Source: Drosophila pseudoobscura (Eukaryota > Arthropoda > Insecta > Diptera > Drosophilidae). Taken from it: a stretch of DNA of 64,000 nucleotides. Shown one piece after another: positions 37,625 through 48,814 of the stretch. The stretch lies in the NCBI RefSeq assembly GCF_009870125.1, contig NC_046683.1, positions 7,502,001 through 7,566,000 of the forward strand, given 5' to 3'. The notes under the pieces were generated by a model. The model was not told the origin of the DNA. It worked only from the letters and a program-made list of their open reading frames with translations, and did no database searches. Each line of letters opens with the position of its first letter. Positions within the stretch are counted from its first letter, which is position 1. The position numbers and the translations under genes are program-made.

Positions 37625-39284
37625 GACAAGCTTTCATTATGCTGTGGGTTGCTGCTCCTCCTCCAGCGTTGTATCGATATGTACATATAATACATATACT
37701 CAAAAAACAATATTTATTATTACATATGTATGTGTTATAGCACCATAATAGCGGAAATTCCTTTGTGCGATTGTAAAGAACACGAAATTATACAAATTTT
37801 GTTAGATATATATTCTGGATATATGGACACAAAATGTAAATTTAAATACAAACTTAAAACAAAAGAACATATTTATTTATTTTAGCGGTTGATTTTTTTG
37901 ATATATCTCCAGTTCCCAACAGTTTAAACGTATTTCTCGTAAATTGTGCACCTTTTCTGTTGAATTCACTAATTATTGTCAGTGTATGAAATTTAAAAAA
38001 AAATATTTGATGAGAGTTTGTATAGCTCACTAATCAAAAAGCTGGAGACATATCGATGTTAACATTCGATGCATTCGAAATACAATTACTAAGAAATGTC
38101 CTAAGTACGTGAGTATTAGTAATTTAATAAGAGAAAGGGAATATAATGTGGTAGAGGGAATTAAAATCCGAGCGTTAAACCCTAAAAGCTTCTTGCAGGG
38201 ACAACGGAATATAGTTACTAGTCTGTATTTCAAATAAGTATATACGTTATTTGAAAAACATCGATGAAATTCCGCGGATTTGTCTTAGCCCACTTAAGCC
38301 CCCTCTATTTCAATAGTTCAACTATTAGAGGTAAATGGCGGAAAATATTAGCGATTATAAATTCTTCTTGTCATCTTGCCATCTTGCCTCTGAACTTTAA
38401 AAAAAAAACCACTATATCTTTCACTTTCACTATATAATTATTTTCAGTGGAAAATTGAAATCTCCTTCAAGAATTGGAAACCATATTCCTCGATTATGAT
38501 ATTCCGACGAATATTATTAGCTAGATCGAACATTTAACCATGCCCACATAATTTTATCCGATTAGTGAATCAATTTAGTACTTGACTGGTCTATTCTAAA
38601 TACTTGCTTTTATTGAATTTCGCTCTCAGAAGGAATAAATAATTCGTAATCATATGCTTTGATTGCATATGGAAAAATTAGCATCAAACTAAATATCGCG
38701 TATAAAATCATTAGTGGTATTCCTACAATAGCTTTTAAATTTTTTTAGTAAATCATAATCAGCTGACAGCGAGTGTGATTGTTAAAGCTGTCGAAAAAAC
38801 ACAATATTAGCGTAAAAATACGACAAATCTTACTATGATTTAATACTATATAGTAATATATGTTCCATAATATTGTAGGACTATTGTTTTATTCCTGTTT
38901 ATATATAAAATAAAGGAAATTTAATAAATGGAACAACAGCCAGGTCCGGTGGAATATGAAACTTAAAAATAAAACCTTTTTTTAGGTTGTTTTAGAGGCA
39001 GTTTTTAAACGTAATATTTCATTACACCATAGATTGTGGAATGGAACGATTTATGGTGTGAAATTTATTTTGAAAATGGATCAGTATTATCTACAACTCC
39101 AAAAAATTAAATAAAATAAATACGCTATATAAAAAATTAATTTAAAAATATGTATTGTGATATTGATTTTTTGGGGCCCTTGTTTGTAGCTGCCCTAAGA
39201 TGATATAACACCCATGCGCGGAGTGGAATCGGACGACTGCCGAAAATGTAACCTCGTGTAGTAACATACACGCGGTCATACACG
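37625..39284. other. Intergenic DNA with repeat, upstream of Cyp1
   Basis: This AT-rich stretch contains the 3' UTR of the myotubularin gene, one nearly complete repeat copy at 38277-38645, and the Cyp1 promoter region. No coding frame is supported. Confidence 0.5.
38277..38645 (-). repeat. Near full-length dispersed repeat copy
   Basis: Read on the minus strand this copy has the 5' module (ATTATGTGGGCATGG, TAATATTCGTCGG), a middle part with GAAAGATATAGTGG, and the 3' module (TTTCCGCCATTTACC, TTCAATAGTTGAACT-type palindrome, GGGGGCTTAAGTGGGCTAA). Its length of about 370 bp matches the copy at 30180-30545. Confidence 0.8.
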
Positions 39285-41269
39285 ATGGTCTTTTTCGGTG
39301 CAACTCTGGTACGACACATTCGGCACCACAAGTCGGCGGCATTTCAGATTGCAGAGTCCGCCATTTTAGCTAAGAAAATAACCCTAGCTTCGTCAGCGAG
39401 CACCGGTAACAGAGGTCAGTTGCAGTTTGGAATTCAGTTTGTTCGCGAATATTCGAGAGCGTCGAAAATGAGTACTTTGCCTAGAGTATTTTTCGATATG
39501 ACCGCCGATGGGGAGCCCCTCGGTAGGATTATCATGGAGGTAAGTTGACTTAGTTTTTAAATGTGCCAAGGAAAGGAATATCATTTAAATTTTTTTTTTT
39601 TTAATTTTGTGTAGTGTTAATTTGCTTAAGTGTGTGCATGTGTATGCGATATTCGTATGCAAACGTACATATATTCAGGTAGAAAGTTAACGTGCACTTA
39701 GATTTGAACACGTGATTAACAGATCGTAAATAAAACGGATTCGGTTAAATGCACTCGTAATTTGTTGAAAACCTAAAAATTACATTATATCTGCATATTT
39801 TGATATAAAATAGCACATCTAATTCAGCAAATTTCGGGTTTACATATGCGTGTGTGTACACACATGCATACATATGTAATTTCCATTTGAAGCATGCTTT
39901 ATCTTTTCGGTATTTGCTCTTAAATATAGATATCATGTCCTTTTCGCATATAGACACTACCCAATAATTAAATTTATGACAATGCCCTCGCGTGTATGTA
40001 TTTAGAATGTCCATTTTACGGCCAGGTGTGTGCAAAAAAGGCATTTCTAGATACGTTGCAATGGAATTTTTTCAAATTTGATTGCGGTGCTCCATAAACG
40101 TTTGTGTGCGCGTGTTCGTGTGTTGAATAGTTTGCCGGTATTTCTACACGTACATGCGGTGTACGCTGAATGCATGTGTGTGCCCATACACATTTCAATC
40201 AATACAGTGAAACATAACCTCTACTTTGGCGCACACACATGGACATACTGCATACATACATGCATGAGAATCTAGTAAACCCGTTTGACGAATGAACTCA
40301 AGATTAATTCCGTTGATGATGTAATAGGGCATACGTGCATTCTTTTTGTATTACCATTTTTTTTTTTGAATTCAGAGAGTTTTTAGCATTTGCATCGTAG
40401 TATATTTTTAGTAACAGCCAAGTCATTGCCCGGCATGACAAATAAAACCGACACATATACGTATGTATGTGTGTATGTATGCGTGAAATATTGCGTGTAG
40501 ATGGCAATGGGCGGGCGCGCGCGGGATGATGCCAATTTTGAAACTCGGCTCGCGCACGTTTTCAGGGGAATTTGATGCCCAGGCTCCCACGGGATTCCTA
40601 TATCTTTGCCACCTCAAGTCTGCCACAGTTTTTACGTACATACGTACATATGTTTGGGGGTACATATGCATATATTTGATAAGAAAATATCACTTAAAAT
40701 TGATTTTCTCTCACCATTGTGTACCCTCTCTCTCTCTCTCACTGTCTCTCTCGGGGGTACAAGTTTTGAATATAATGTTTTATGTATGTATATTCAGATA
40801 AATAATCAATAACCACTGTGTCTTTTTTGTACACCTTTTCCAGCTGCGCTCCGATGTGGTACCCAAGACTGCCGAAAATTTCCGTGCCCTGTGCACTGGC
40901 GAGAAGGGTTTCGGCTACAAGGGCTCCATTTTCCATCGCGTTATTCCCAACTTCATGTGCCAAGGAGGCGACTTCACCAACCACAACGGCACTGGCGGCA
41001 AGTCCATCTACGGCAACAAGTTCCCCGATGAGAACTTCCTGCTGAAGCACACCGGCACTGGCATTCTGTCGATGGCCAATGCGGGCGCCAACACCAATGG
41101 ATCCCAGTTCTTCATTTGCACCGTGAAGACCGCTTGGTTGGACAACAAGCATGTTGTCTTCGGCGAGGTTGTTGAGGGCTTGGACATTGTCAAGAAGATT
41201 GAATCTTTTGGCTCTCAGTCCGGCAAGACCTCCAAGAAGATCATGGTGGCTAACAGTGGTTCTCTTTAA
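39285..41269 (+). CDS. Cyp1: Cyclophilin 1, peptidyl-prolyl isomerase
   Basis: Cyclophilin A-type prolyl cis-trans isomerase. Two exons, 39285-39539 and 40844-41269, give 226 aa from the first ATG, matching the fly annotation of about 227 aa. A second in-frame ATG at 39468 gives [19 protein letters not shown], the canonical 165-aa cytosolic start. The 61-residue extension is rich in Arg, Ser and Ala and almost free of acidic residues, so it could be a mitochondrial presequence. The isomerase core is complete: [15 protein letters not shown] (catalytic Arg), [24 protein letters not shown] and the cyclosporin-binding Trp in [12 protein letters not shown]. The sole coding intron is 1.3 kb. Codon bias is strong (many C/G-ending codons), as expected for high expression. 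Confidence 0.97.
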
Positions 41270-42210
41270 ACAGCAACAACAACAAAAACAACAACAAAAT
41301 CCAATAACAACAACACCATTACAACAACAAAAAGCGGAAAAATGTGTTAAGACGAAAACCATTTGCATTTTCTCCATAACAATTTTTTTTACGAATTACT
41401 TGTAATATTACGAAATACAATACAACAAGAAATAATATTTTCAATAGACCTTGTTCGAATGTTTCCCCCAGTGGGATATCACTCCCAGAGATTCTTTAAA
41501 TATGTATATTATAATGGGTTGGCACGCCGTAAAAAATTGAGTGCAAGAGAAGATATCTGATATATTCGTTTGGCTTCTAGCGTATAAGAGAAGATGAAAC
41601 ATATACCATAGATATATAGAAGAAGCTTCTACGGGTTGTCGTCCCTCAATTCTAAAGGCAGTTGCCGGCCGGCGTTGTGTCTCGCGGGAGAGAGTTGTGT
41701 GTATTGTAGATTTCATTCTAGTTCAAATGTCGGAGTAATAAATAGTAATAAAATAGTTGAAAAAAACCCGAATAACCGTTTAACTTCCACATTTCCATTG
41801 GAAAGAGGCCGCCACAACATTTGTTGTTGTGTGTGCCGCTGTTTATAAACAATCTAGCGGTCTAATCAAAGAACAAAAATGTTTGTCGATTGAAATTAGC
41901 ATAAAGCGCTTTCAAAAGCTAGTTATAACTACTATCTACACGTTCTACACGATATGTACCAGAATCAGAATTGTATTTTCGTCTTAATAAAAAAATAAAT
42001 AAACGGCCCCCAACACTCCAAATCCTAATACGCAACGACGTTCAATAATTTTCTGGAAAGGGTCTGGGCACCAAGCTGGCACTAATTGGGGACAAATGAA
42101 CTGAAAAGAGCCGAGGAGCTAAATTGAAAATTTGCTGGAATGGTATGCTAAGGGAATTCCCTGAGAAAGATATTGTGCAAGGCGGTTTTTTGGTTTAACA
42201 GTAACAACTT
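41270..42210. other. Cyp1 3' UTR and convergent intergenic DNA
   Basis: A CAA-type trinucleotide run (41270-41330) begins the Cyp1 3' UTR. AATAAA motifs lie near 41992-42002. No coding frame is supported before the SWIP stop codon. Confidence 0.5.
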
Positions 42211-45200
42211 TTATTGAAAGAATATTTCGGCACTGCTCAGTGTGGCATAAAGTAAATTGTACTCATGCTCGTAGGCATTCACATGCCTCTCGGTGATGGC
42301 CACCGTCTGGAGTAGCTTCTCATCGACCGGATCCGTTGACTGTTGACCCGCCAGTATGTCACGAACCTTGGAACGCTCCAATTCCATTTGCTGTTTGGTC
42401 GTCTGGCTCCAGCCCAACTCGTGGAACTCCCCCAGCTGATTGAGCATCGTCAGTATGTATATCAGGCCAATGGCAAAGCCATCCTCAAAGAGCGAGAACT
42501 TGGCCAGATCTTTCTTATGGATTTTCAGCTTCTCCTTGACCCGGTAGTCGATGTAGTTCATTATGAGGGCCGGGGCAATCAGGTAAAATGTCTTCAAATG
42601 GTGATTGTTCGGATTGCACAGAAACGGCTGAAAGCCTTGCAAAAGCAGCTGCAAATCAGGAAGACCTTTATTGCACAAATCTCGTTGTTAAATCGAAAAT
42701 ATCATTTCTTTACCTTAAAGTAGTTGGTGCTGTCCGAGTAGCACTTCTTCATATGACCCACACTCTTCTCGTACTCCTTGATGGCCGATTCTGTGGTCTC
42801 GTGCAGGGTTTTGGTGCCACCGCAAACGAGGCTACTATGGAATCTGGACATGTACGAGCGACTTTTATAGTTGGCACTCTTGCTGCCCGCCTGCAGGAGG
42901 CGCACATATCCAACAGAATTTCCTACCAAAAAAAAGAGATCCATTATTAATAATAGAATATTTTCCTGGGAGGTGCCAATAGTACCTACCAACTTGTGTT
43001 ATCACCTTTCTGAACAGATCCATGTAGGTCTCGCCATTGCCGGAGAGACCCAGCTTTTTGATCTTCTTGAGCAAGGTGTCCGCCCGCTCATACGGATACG
43101 ATTCGTTGGTATGCTTGTGCTCCGAGTGATAGCGCAGCTCCTTCAACAGACGCGACTTGATCTGTTCGTCGTGCAGGAATGTGGAGAACGTGTAGAACTT
43201 CTGGCGCAGAAACTGATAGATAAAGTTCACGGTGGTATTGATGATGCCAGTGCCATGCGTTTGCACTGAATTCGCCACATGACGGGTGCCAATGATATCC
43301 AAGTGCTTGCTCTTGCTCTGCATCTCCACAAAGATCTGCAGATTCATGTTGTAGGCATACGAGGAGGCGAATGTATGGATATTACGCATGATCTGCAGTA
43401 CATCTATGCCCTGTTTCGACCAAAATTAAGCTGTAATACATCATTAATTGTTTTGTGAGAAATGTAGTATTACTTGGTCGATGATCTGGTTGGGCAAATG
43501 ATCATCGATGGGACACAATTGCAGGACCTTGTCGGCAAAGTGGCGCATCTTCTCGTATGTTTTCCAGTCGTGCGGTGCGATGGTTGTTAAATTGTAGAAT
43601 GTTTCAGTGAAATAGTTCTCAAGATTATCTAGAACAACCAGCAGAAGTCTGTTTAGGTAGTGTGGCATGTACGATAAGATATATATAAATAGGTGATTTT
43701 AAATGGATTTTTATAGCAGCAAATGTCCAGTAAAAATGTCTTCTGATTTGGACGTACCTCTCATTACGCTGTAGTCCCCTTGGAATTCCATAGCTTCAAC
43801 ATTTACACAGCTGCGATAGTCTAGTAGATTCGTTTGGAACGGTTGATCCTGGTTCAAAAACAGATGCGACAAGGCCTCCACACGCAAAAAGAACTCCAGA
43901 TGGGTCTTGAGAAACTCATTGGCCAGGTCACAGGCCGATTGCTTGGAGCTACCATCACGCCCGAATATCCCCAGCGTCTTGTCCAGTTGATTTGTCACTG
44001 CAATTATATTCTATAGATATGGCTGGTTAGTTCCAAGGCTTGAGAGAATGCCCTTTGAGTGAGTGCCAGTGTACCTGTAGGCTGTAAGGATTACGCTGCT
44101 GCTCTGTGTACTCCTTGAGCAGGGATGTGCTTATAAAACAGTAATTATACATGAGACTGGTCGAATCAAACTGCCCCTTGATGTTTCGCTGAAAATCGCT
44201 GAGATTGTTGATGCGCAACAATATCGATTGAAATTGCCTTTGCATGTCGACCGGCAGCAGGCGATCCTTCTCCAGGAACTCGCTAAGGGCCAGATTCACA
44301 AAGGTCAATCGTTTTTTGCTGGGAAACCCCAAGATGGATCTCTCCGCCAGCTTAATCGTTGAGAAAATGTTCATTTTTCGTTGCAGTAGCTTCAAATCCA
44401 CGATCTTTCTCTTTGTGCTCAACAGCAGATGGAAGACCTTCTGTTTCTGCCATTGGACGAGGGAATTTATGAGCCGCATCACATTGATTTCGTTCGATTC
44501 GAAGGTCTTTTGGAGAACTCTTAAATACTGCAGCAGACGGCAGACAGTGAACCACTCGGACTTTGACAATGGCGTCGTTAGGGCCACATGGCGATTGATT
44601 AGTGAGTCCATCATTAGATTTACTTGATCCGCATACGATTGGCCCCTGAGTATCAGCTGCGAGAAGGTCTGCAGCTTACCAAAGACACCGGCAGCAAACA
44701 CCCTCTGTACGTGGATCGTCCACAGGCAGATCTGTGTGCCCAGATGGCGGCACTTTTTCTGGTCGCTCAGCTTGGTTTTCTCCATTAGCGCGTGATGGGA
44801 CTTGTGGTTATCTTGTGGCTTGGCTTGGGGGGGTGTCTTTATCAGCGTCTTGGCATGCCTGGCCAAAAAGGCGGAGGGGGACCAGCAAACACTCTGATTG
44901 AGGGCCAATCTTTTATGCCTGCTTGCCACATCCAAGACACTCTTTATCAGCTTTCCCTCCATCTGAATGCCCAGCTCATGGAGCACTGCCACCAAGGCTG
45001 TGAGGCGTATCACATTCTTGGGGTCCTCGTAGTTCTTATAGTCGTTGCCATGGTTTGCCTCAATTTCAAGCATTATTTTACGAATATATGCATTGGAATG
45101 TTGATTAATATGATTGATGTCCTTCAGGGTGAATTGTTTTTTCAGCTCCAGCAGGCTGTTCAGCAGGATGCCAAATAGATTGCCCGTAATCACAGTCTCT

Positions 45201-46053
45201 ATATCATCGAGAGAGGTCAACAGTCCATTCAACTCCATGCTGCTGCATTGGTCAGAGGTCTGTTTGCTGTTGGACAGCGCCGCTAGCCACTTTTTGTACA
45301 ACGTCCACTTGGCCGCAATCTTTGATTGATCCGAAATTTCATTAAAAACGACCACATCTTCAAGTAGTTCAGTCATGGCGTCAAAGACAGTCTGTAATAC
45401 GAGACGTATTTACTCACACGTAAGATCTGATCTCGCTTTCTTGGAAATACTCACAAACAAGTGTACTTCGCTGATTTCCAGTGGCATGCTACCAGATGCA
45501 CTGATCTGCTTCCAAAGAGTCTGAACCATCACAATAATGCGTTTGAGCAGAAAGTACACCTGACAAAAGAAATCTATGGCGCTGCTCATGCGGTGGAGGC
45601 ATCGTTCCAGTCCGGCTGTGTCGGATACGGCGGGCAGTCGGCCGTCGCCCAGTTGAGAGTCGTTGAAGAGAAATGCCAACTGATACTGCTTGGCCGTTAG
45701 GGACAGATCCCGACATTGATTGCACAGATTGGCTAGGGTTTTTAATGGCTTATTGGCCACCAGTTCGGATTCCTCCACACTCGTGTCACAGAATCTGGCA
45801 TTGGCACCGCTCCCGTAATTGAGTTCTATTGGGGATGTCATGGCCACCAACGTCACAGACTCGACCGTATTTAAGCTAAGCATTTCATTCTTTAATGATT
45901 TCATAGCGCTATCGTGCTCCTCCATGAACGAGCCGTAATCCCTGAGGATATCCTCGGCGAACAAAGCTGTGTCAAAAAATATACAATATGCAATTTCAGA
46001 GTTTGGTAACATTAATTAAGGTTCTTACATATGGTACTTTGCTCATTTTTCAT
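42211..46053 (-). CDS. SWIP: WASH complex subunit SWIP (WASHC4)
   Basis: SWIP/WASHC4 is a core subunit of the WASH complex that drives Arp2/3 actin branching on endosomes for cargo sorting with retromer. Minus-strand exons are 46053-46029, 45966-45455, 45391-44075, 44010-43758, 43628-43474, 43410-42990, 42922-42714 and 42648-42211. They total 3330 nt, or 1109 aa, against about 1173 in human. Alignment by memory is clear in the C-terminal half: ETFYNLTTIAPHDWKTYEKM, MRNIHTFASSYAYNMNLQIF, NSVQTHGTGIINTTVNFIYQ, DEQIKSRLLKELR and the final EYNLLYATLSSAEIFF. The N-terminal half is more divergent but its frames and splice phases join without gaps. The first exon is only 25 nt (MKNEQSTI), and is the least certain part. 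No membrane segment or enzymatic motif is expected or seen. Confidence 0.9.
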
Positions 46054-46691
46054 GGTTGATTGCCTGGCTAGGGTAAAGTAAAGTAAATGTAATGTTTTGT
46101 TTGGATTTTCTTATTAGTAATTTAGAGATGGAACATTTCAAGTGGGAGTATTCCGATGAGATTCCGATAGCGCAGTCATCGAATTGTCCACCCGACAAAT
46201 TTTTCGAAAACATGGGCCATGCTTTTCCCGATTCCTTTGGCGGCCACAAACAACATTCTTAGCAAATCCCAAATGTAGGCCGCCTTATTGTTGATCACAT
46301 TCTCAATTTTGTTTGGCCTTTGGAAATAGCGTTTAAAGCCTCATAACACAAAGGCTAGCCAGCAAAATTGGGTCACAATCGATCAACTCTGCTGAAGAGC
46401 TGCTCCCAGCTCAACTGGACGGATTTATCTCTCCCGCTATCACGTCATGCCTTTTCCATAGGGCTATCTCTGTTTTTGCAGTTAGTCTGTTAGCAGAGAA
46501 CCGGGTGCCTGGTCTCTTATAGTTTTTAAGCAAACTTTTTTGTTCTCTTCATGCCACAAATGTCGTCGACTAATAAGTCGAATTTACGTATTCGATTCGT
46601 TCTGTGTACCAACCTTAAGAAATTCCCTTATTTCCATTCCCAATTCGTTACATCGGCTCTGATAGAGGCCACAGATATATCGGCCACAAAT
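46054..46691. other. Intergenic DNA upstream of SWIP
   Basis: This holds the presumed SWIP promoter. I see no coding frame, repeat copy or known core-promoter motif that could be named with confidence. Confidence 0.4.
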
Positions 46692-46755
46692 TCGCTCACA
46701 AATTGTACTTACGTGTATCATTTATTCCAATACATTGCTTTAAAATCCTTTTCGC

Positions 46756-47007
46756 TCATTCACTTTCAAACAATTTATATTTGGCGCGCACCTCTCGTTT
46801 CCAGTTGATTGTATCGATAACCGAACTTGAATCGGGTAAGGTTCTCTTTGAACCGGTAGGCAACTTGAATAACTTTACTTTGATTGGAACTTCATTTCCT
46901 AACCATTGAAAATGTACGTGATGCTCATATTCAGTAGGTGGAGCATATTCAGAATGTTGTTCAACGAAAATTGGACCTTGGATGGTATACCATTCAGGCT
47001 GAGCCAT
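46756..47007 (-). CDS. Unrecognised 83-aa protein, intact copy
   Basis: An intronless frame encodes MAQPEWYTIQGPIFVEQHSE and continues to REVRAKYKLFESE. I do not recognise the family; the protein is polar, has no signal peptide or membrane segment, and is Tyr/Glu/Pro-rich at the N-terminus and Lys/Arg-rich at the C-terminus. An upstream in-frame ATG exists at 47034, but the second copy in the right arm conserves only sequence from MAQPEW on, so that start is preferred. AATAAA follows the stop within about 40 bp in both copies, as in a real transcription unit. The partner copy at 59105 has decayed, whereas this one keeps its frame, which hints at function but does not prove it. Confidence 0.5.
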   Translation of the reverse strand: MAQPEWYTIQGPIFVEQHSEYAPPTEYEHHVHFQWLGNEVPIKVKLFKLPTGSKRTLPDSSSVIDTINWKREVRAKYKLFESE

Positions 47008-48814
47008 TTTACAGAGCCAGAGACTAGTATTCAAATTGGTATCGATAAGTTAGTTTTAATATGTATTTTATATATGTACATCACATATAATATATCCATA
47101 TAAACTTAGTTTTTCATGCGTTGAGTTTAAATATACCGCCACATTATGAACATTACAGTTAAACCGGGAACGACGCGATTTTTGCTTTCGGCCACCTAAA
47201 GTAATGAAGATTAATAATTTAAGCGCAGTTCAGGTGAAAGATATCGTGTTTTTGTTTTAAATTCAGATGAAAGATGGTTTGGATCTAGAAGAATAATTTA
47301 CAATCAAGCAGTTGAACTATTTAAATAGAGGGGGCTTTAGTGGGCTAATTTCGTTTTTTCATCATACGAGACGCTACATTGTTGTTGAGGGATCAAAATT
47401 GGAGCAAAAACAATCGAAGCAATCGCCGTAACAGGAAAACAATGCAAGTATTGAAAACAAGCCAGTCAAGTAGAAAATAGATTAACTAATTGGATAAAAT
47501 TATGCGGGCATAGATAAAGGCCCGGTTGACAACATTTAAATTCTTGTCGCTCACATTCAAAAAAGTTCGATTTGGCGCGCGCCACTTGGTATATTTTTCA
47601 AATGAGACCGTATATTTCGGTGCTGTTCTGAGGGTCATACTGTAGAAATACTGGTTTTCGCCGCGCTGTCATGGTATTTTTGTCAATTTTCATCAATCTA
47701 TTAATTTAATTTTCAATGTTATATAGAAATCCAATAAATGCAAGTATTTCGAATAGACCAATCATGTATAGAATTGATTTACCAATCGTACAAAATTGAG
47801 TGGGCATGGCTAAATATTCCATATAGATAGTATTATTCAACGGAACAAAGAATAGGAGGAATTGGTCGTTTTTTTTTTAATTCGCCGCAATTCGCCGCAG
47901 TTCGCCGCAATTTCGCTTTAGCAACAATGAGTCTCGTTCCATACACAATGTTGCGGCAACATTTACTTGAAAACCGTATTTTAGTCAAAATAAAATACAT
48001 TAAGGTAATTAAAAGAAGCAATCTTGTAGAAAATGCATTTATCTATGGGATAAAGCTAAGTGGGCATCTAAAGCTTGAAATATAGGCAATACCCGATTCG
48101 CCGCAGTTTCGCTGTTGCAACAATGAGTCCCATTCCATACACAAACATGTTGCTAATTCCATGCACACATACCCTGGGGGAAATGGATGTTATAGAATTG
48201 TGAATACGTTTGTCTTCCAAGGCTCAGGATCGAGATAAATATATACAGGATACTAATAATGTACTTGAATATGTCTAAAGAATATCAATTTGAGAAAAGG
48301 TCTTAATAAATTTCGTTTGATCTTCATATAAAATTAGCGAAATAGGGTGTACAAAGGCTATACACGCATCACGTCTTTAAATACCAGCAACATTGCAACT
48401 GATTTTTTGTTGAACTATTTTGTTTGAACCTTGTTTTAGTCAAAATACAACAAAAGCAAGGACTAAAAACTAACCAATGGTGTAGAAAATTGATTCATTA
48501 ATCGGATAAAATTATGTGGGCATGGCTAAATGTTATATCTAGCTAGTAATATTCCACGGAATATCAAAAACGAGGAAAAGTATGTATATTTACGGTATAT
48601 TTATAAAATGAGACGGTATATTTTGGTATATCTCTGAGGGTCGGACAGTATATTTTTGACAGAAAAAAACATAAACGTGTTGGGGAGTTATTGAAATTTG
48701 TGTTGTTGAAAATAGTATTTGCAGTAATTTCCGTCGCATTGTTTTAAGTAATTCAGGTTTAATGCAGAACGTATTTGTTTAATTTCTTGTACACTACTCA
48801 CAAAGCCAACCAAA
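47008..48814. other. Non-coding inner part of left arm and Iws1 promoter region
   Basis: Apart from the inverted-repeat arm and the dispersed repeat copies within it, this stretch holds only the 160 bp directly upstream of the Iws1 start codon. A Motif 6-like GGTATATTTTGG and a GGTCGGACAGTATATTT block at 48610-48655 lie about 170 bp upstream and could contribute to its promoter. Confidence 0.5.
48440..48655 (+). repeat. Dispersed repeat copy within left arm
   Basis: Blocks ATTATGTGGGCATGGCTAAA, TATCTAGCTAGTAATATTCC and CTGAGGGTCGGACAGTATAT identify this as a member of the family; its mirror image lies at 57594-57800 in the right arm. A further copy sits at about 47690-47830 in the same arm (mirror at 58440-58580). 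Confidence 0.8.

Larger units (their letters stand above)
46692..48655. repeat. Left arm of a large inverted repeat
   Basis: The arm matches the reverse complement of 57594-59375. Its inner part (about 47440-48655) is near identical to 57594-58835, with scattered single-base differences and a missing stretch of about two dozen bases near 47947. Outside this, matched blocks continue (47055-47210 with 58855-59015, and 46692-47015 with 59095-59375) but with more differences and unmatched insertions, one of which is a dispersed repeat fragment at 47225-47350. Internal features include a triple TTCGCCGCAA repeat near 47880 and two copies of the dispersed repeat family. The arms enclose Iws1, CG9914 and an unrecognised minus-strand gene. 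Confidence 0.93.

Noticed and set aside
42343-45329. Several plus-strand frames of 70-137 codons opposite SWIP
   Set aside because: The minus-strand exon chain is in frame for 1109 codons and matches WASHC4; the opposite frames are shadows.
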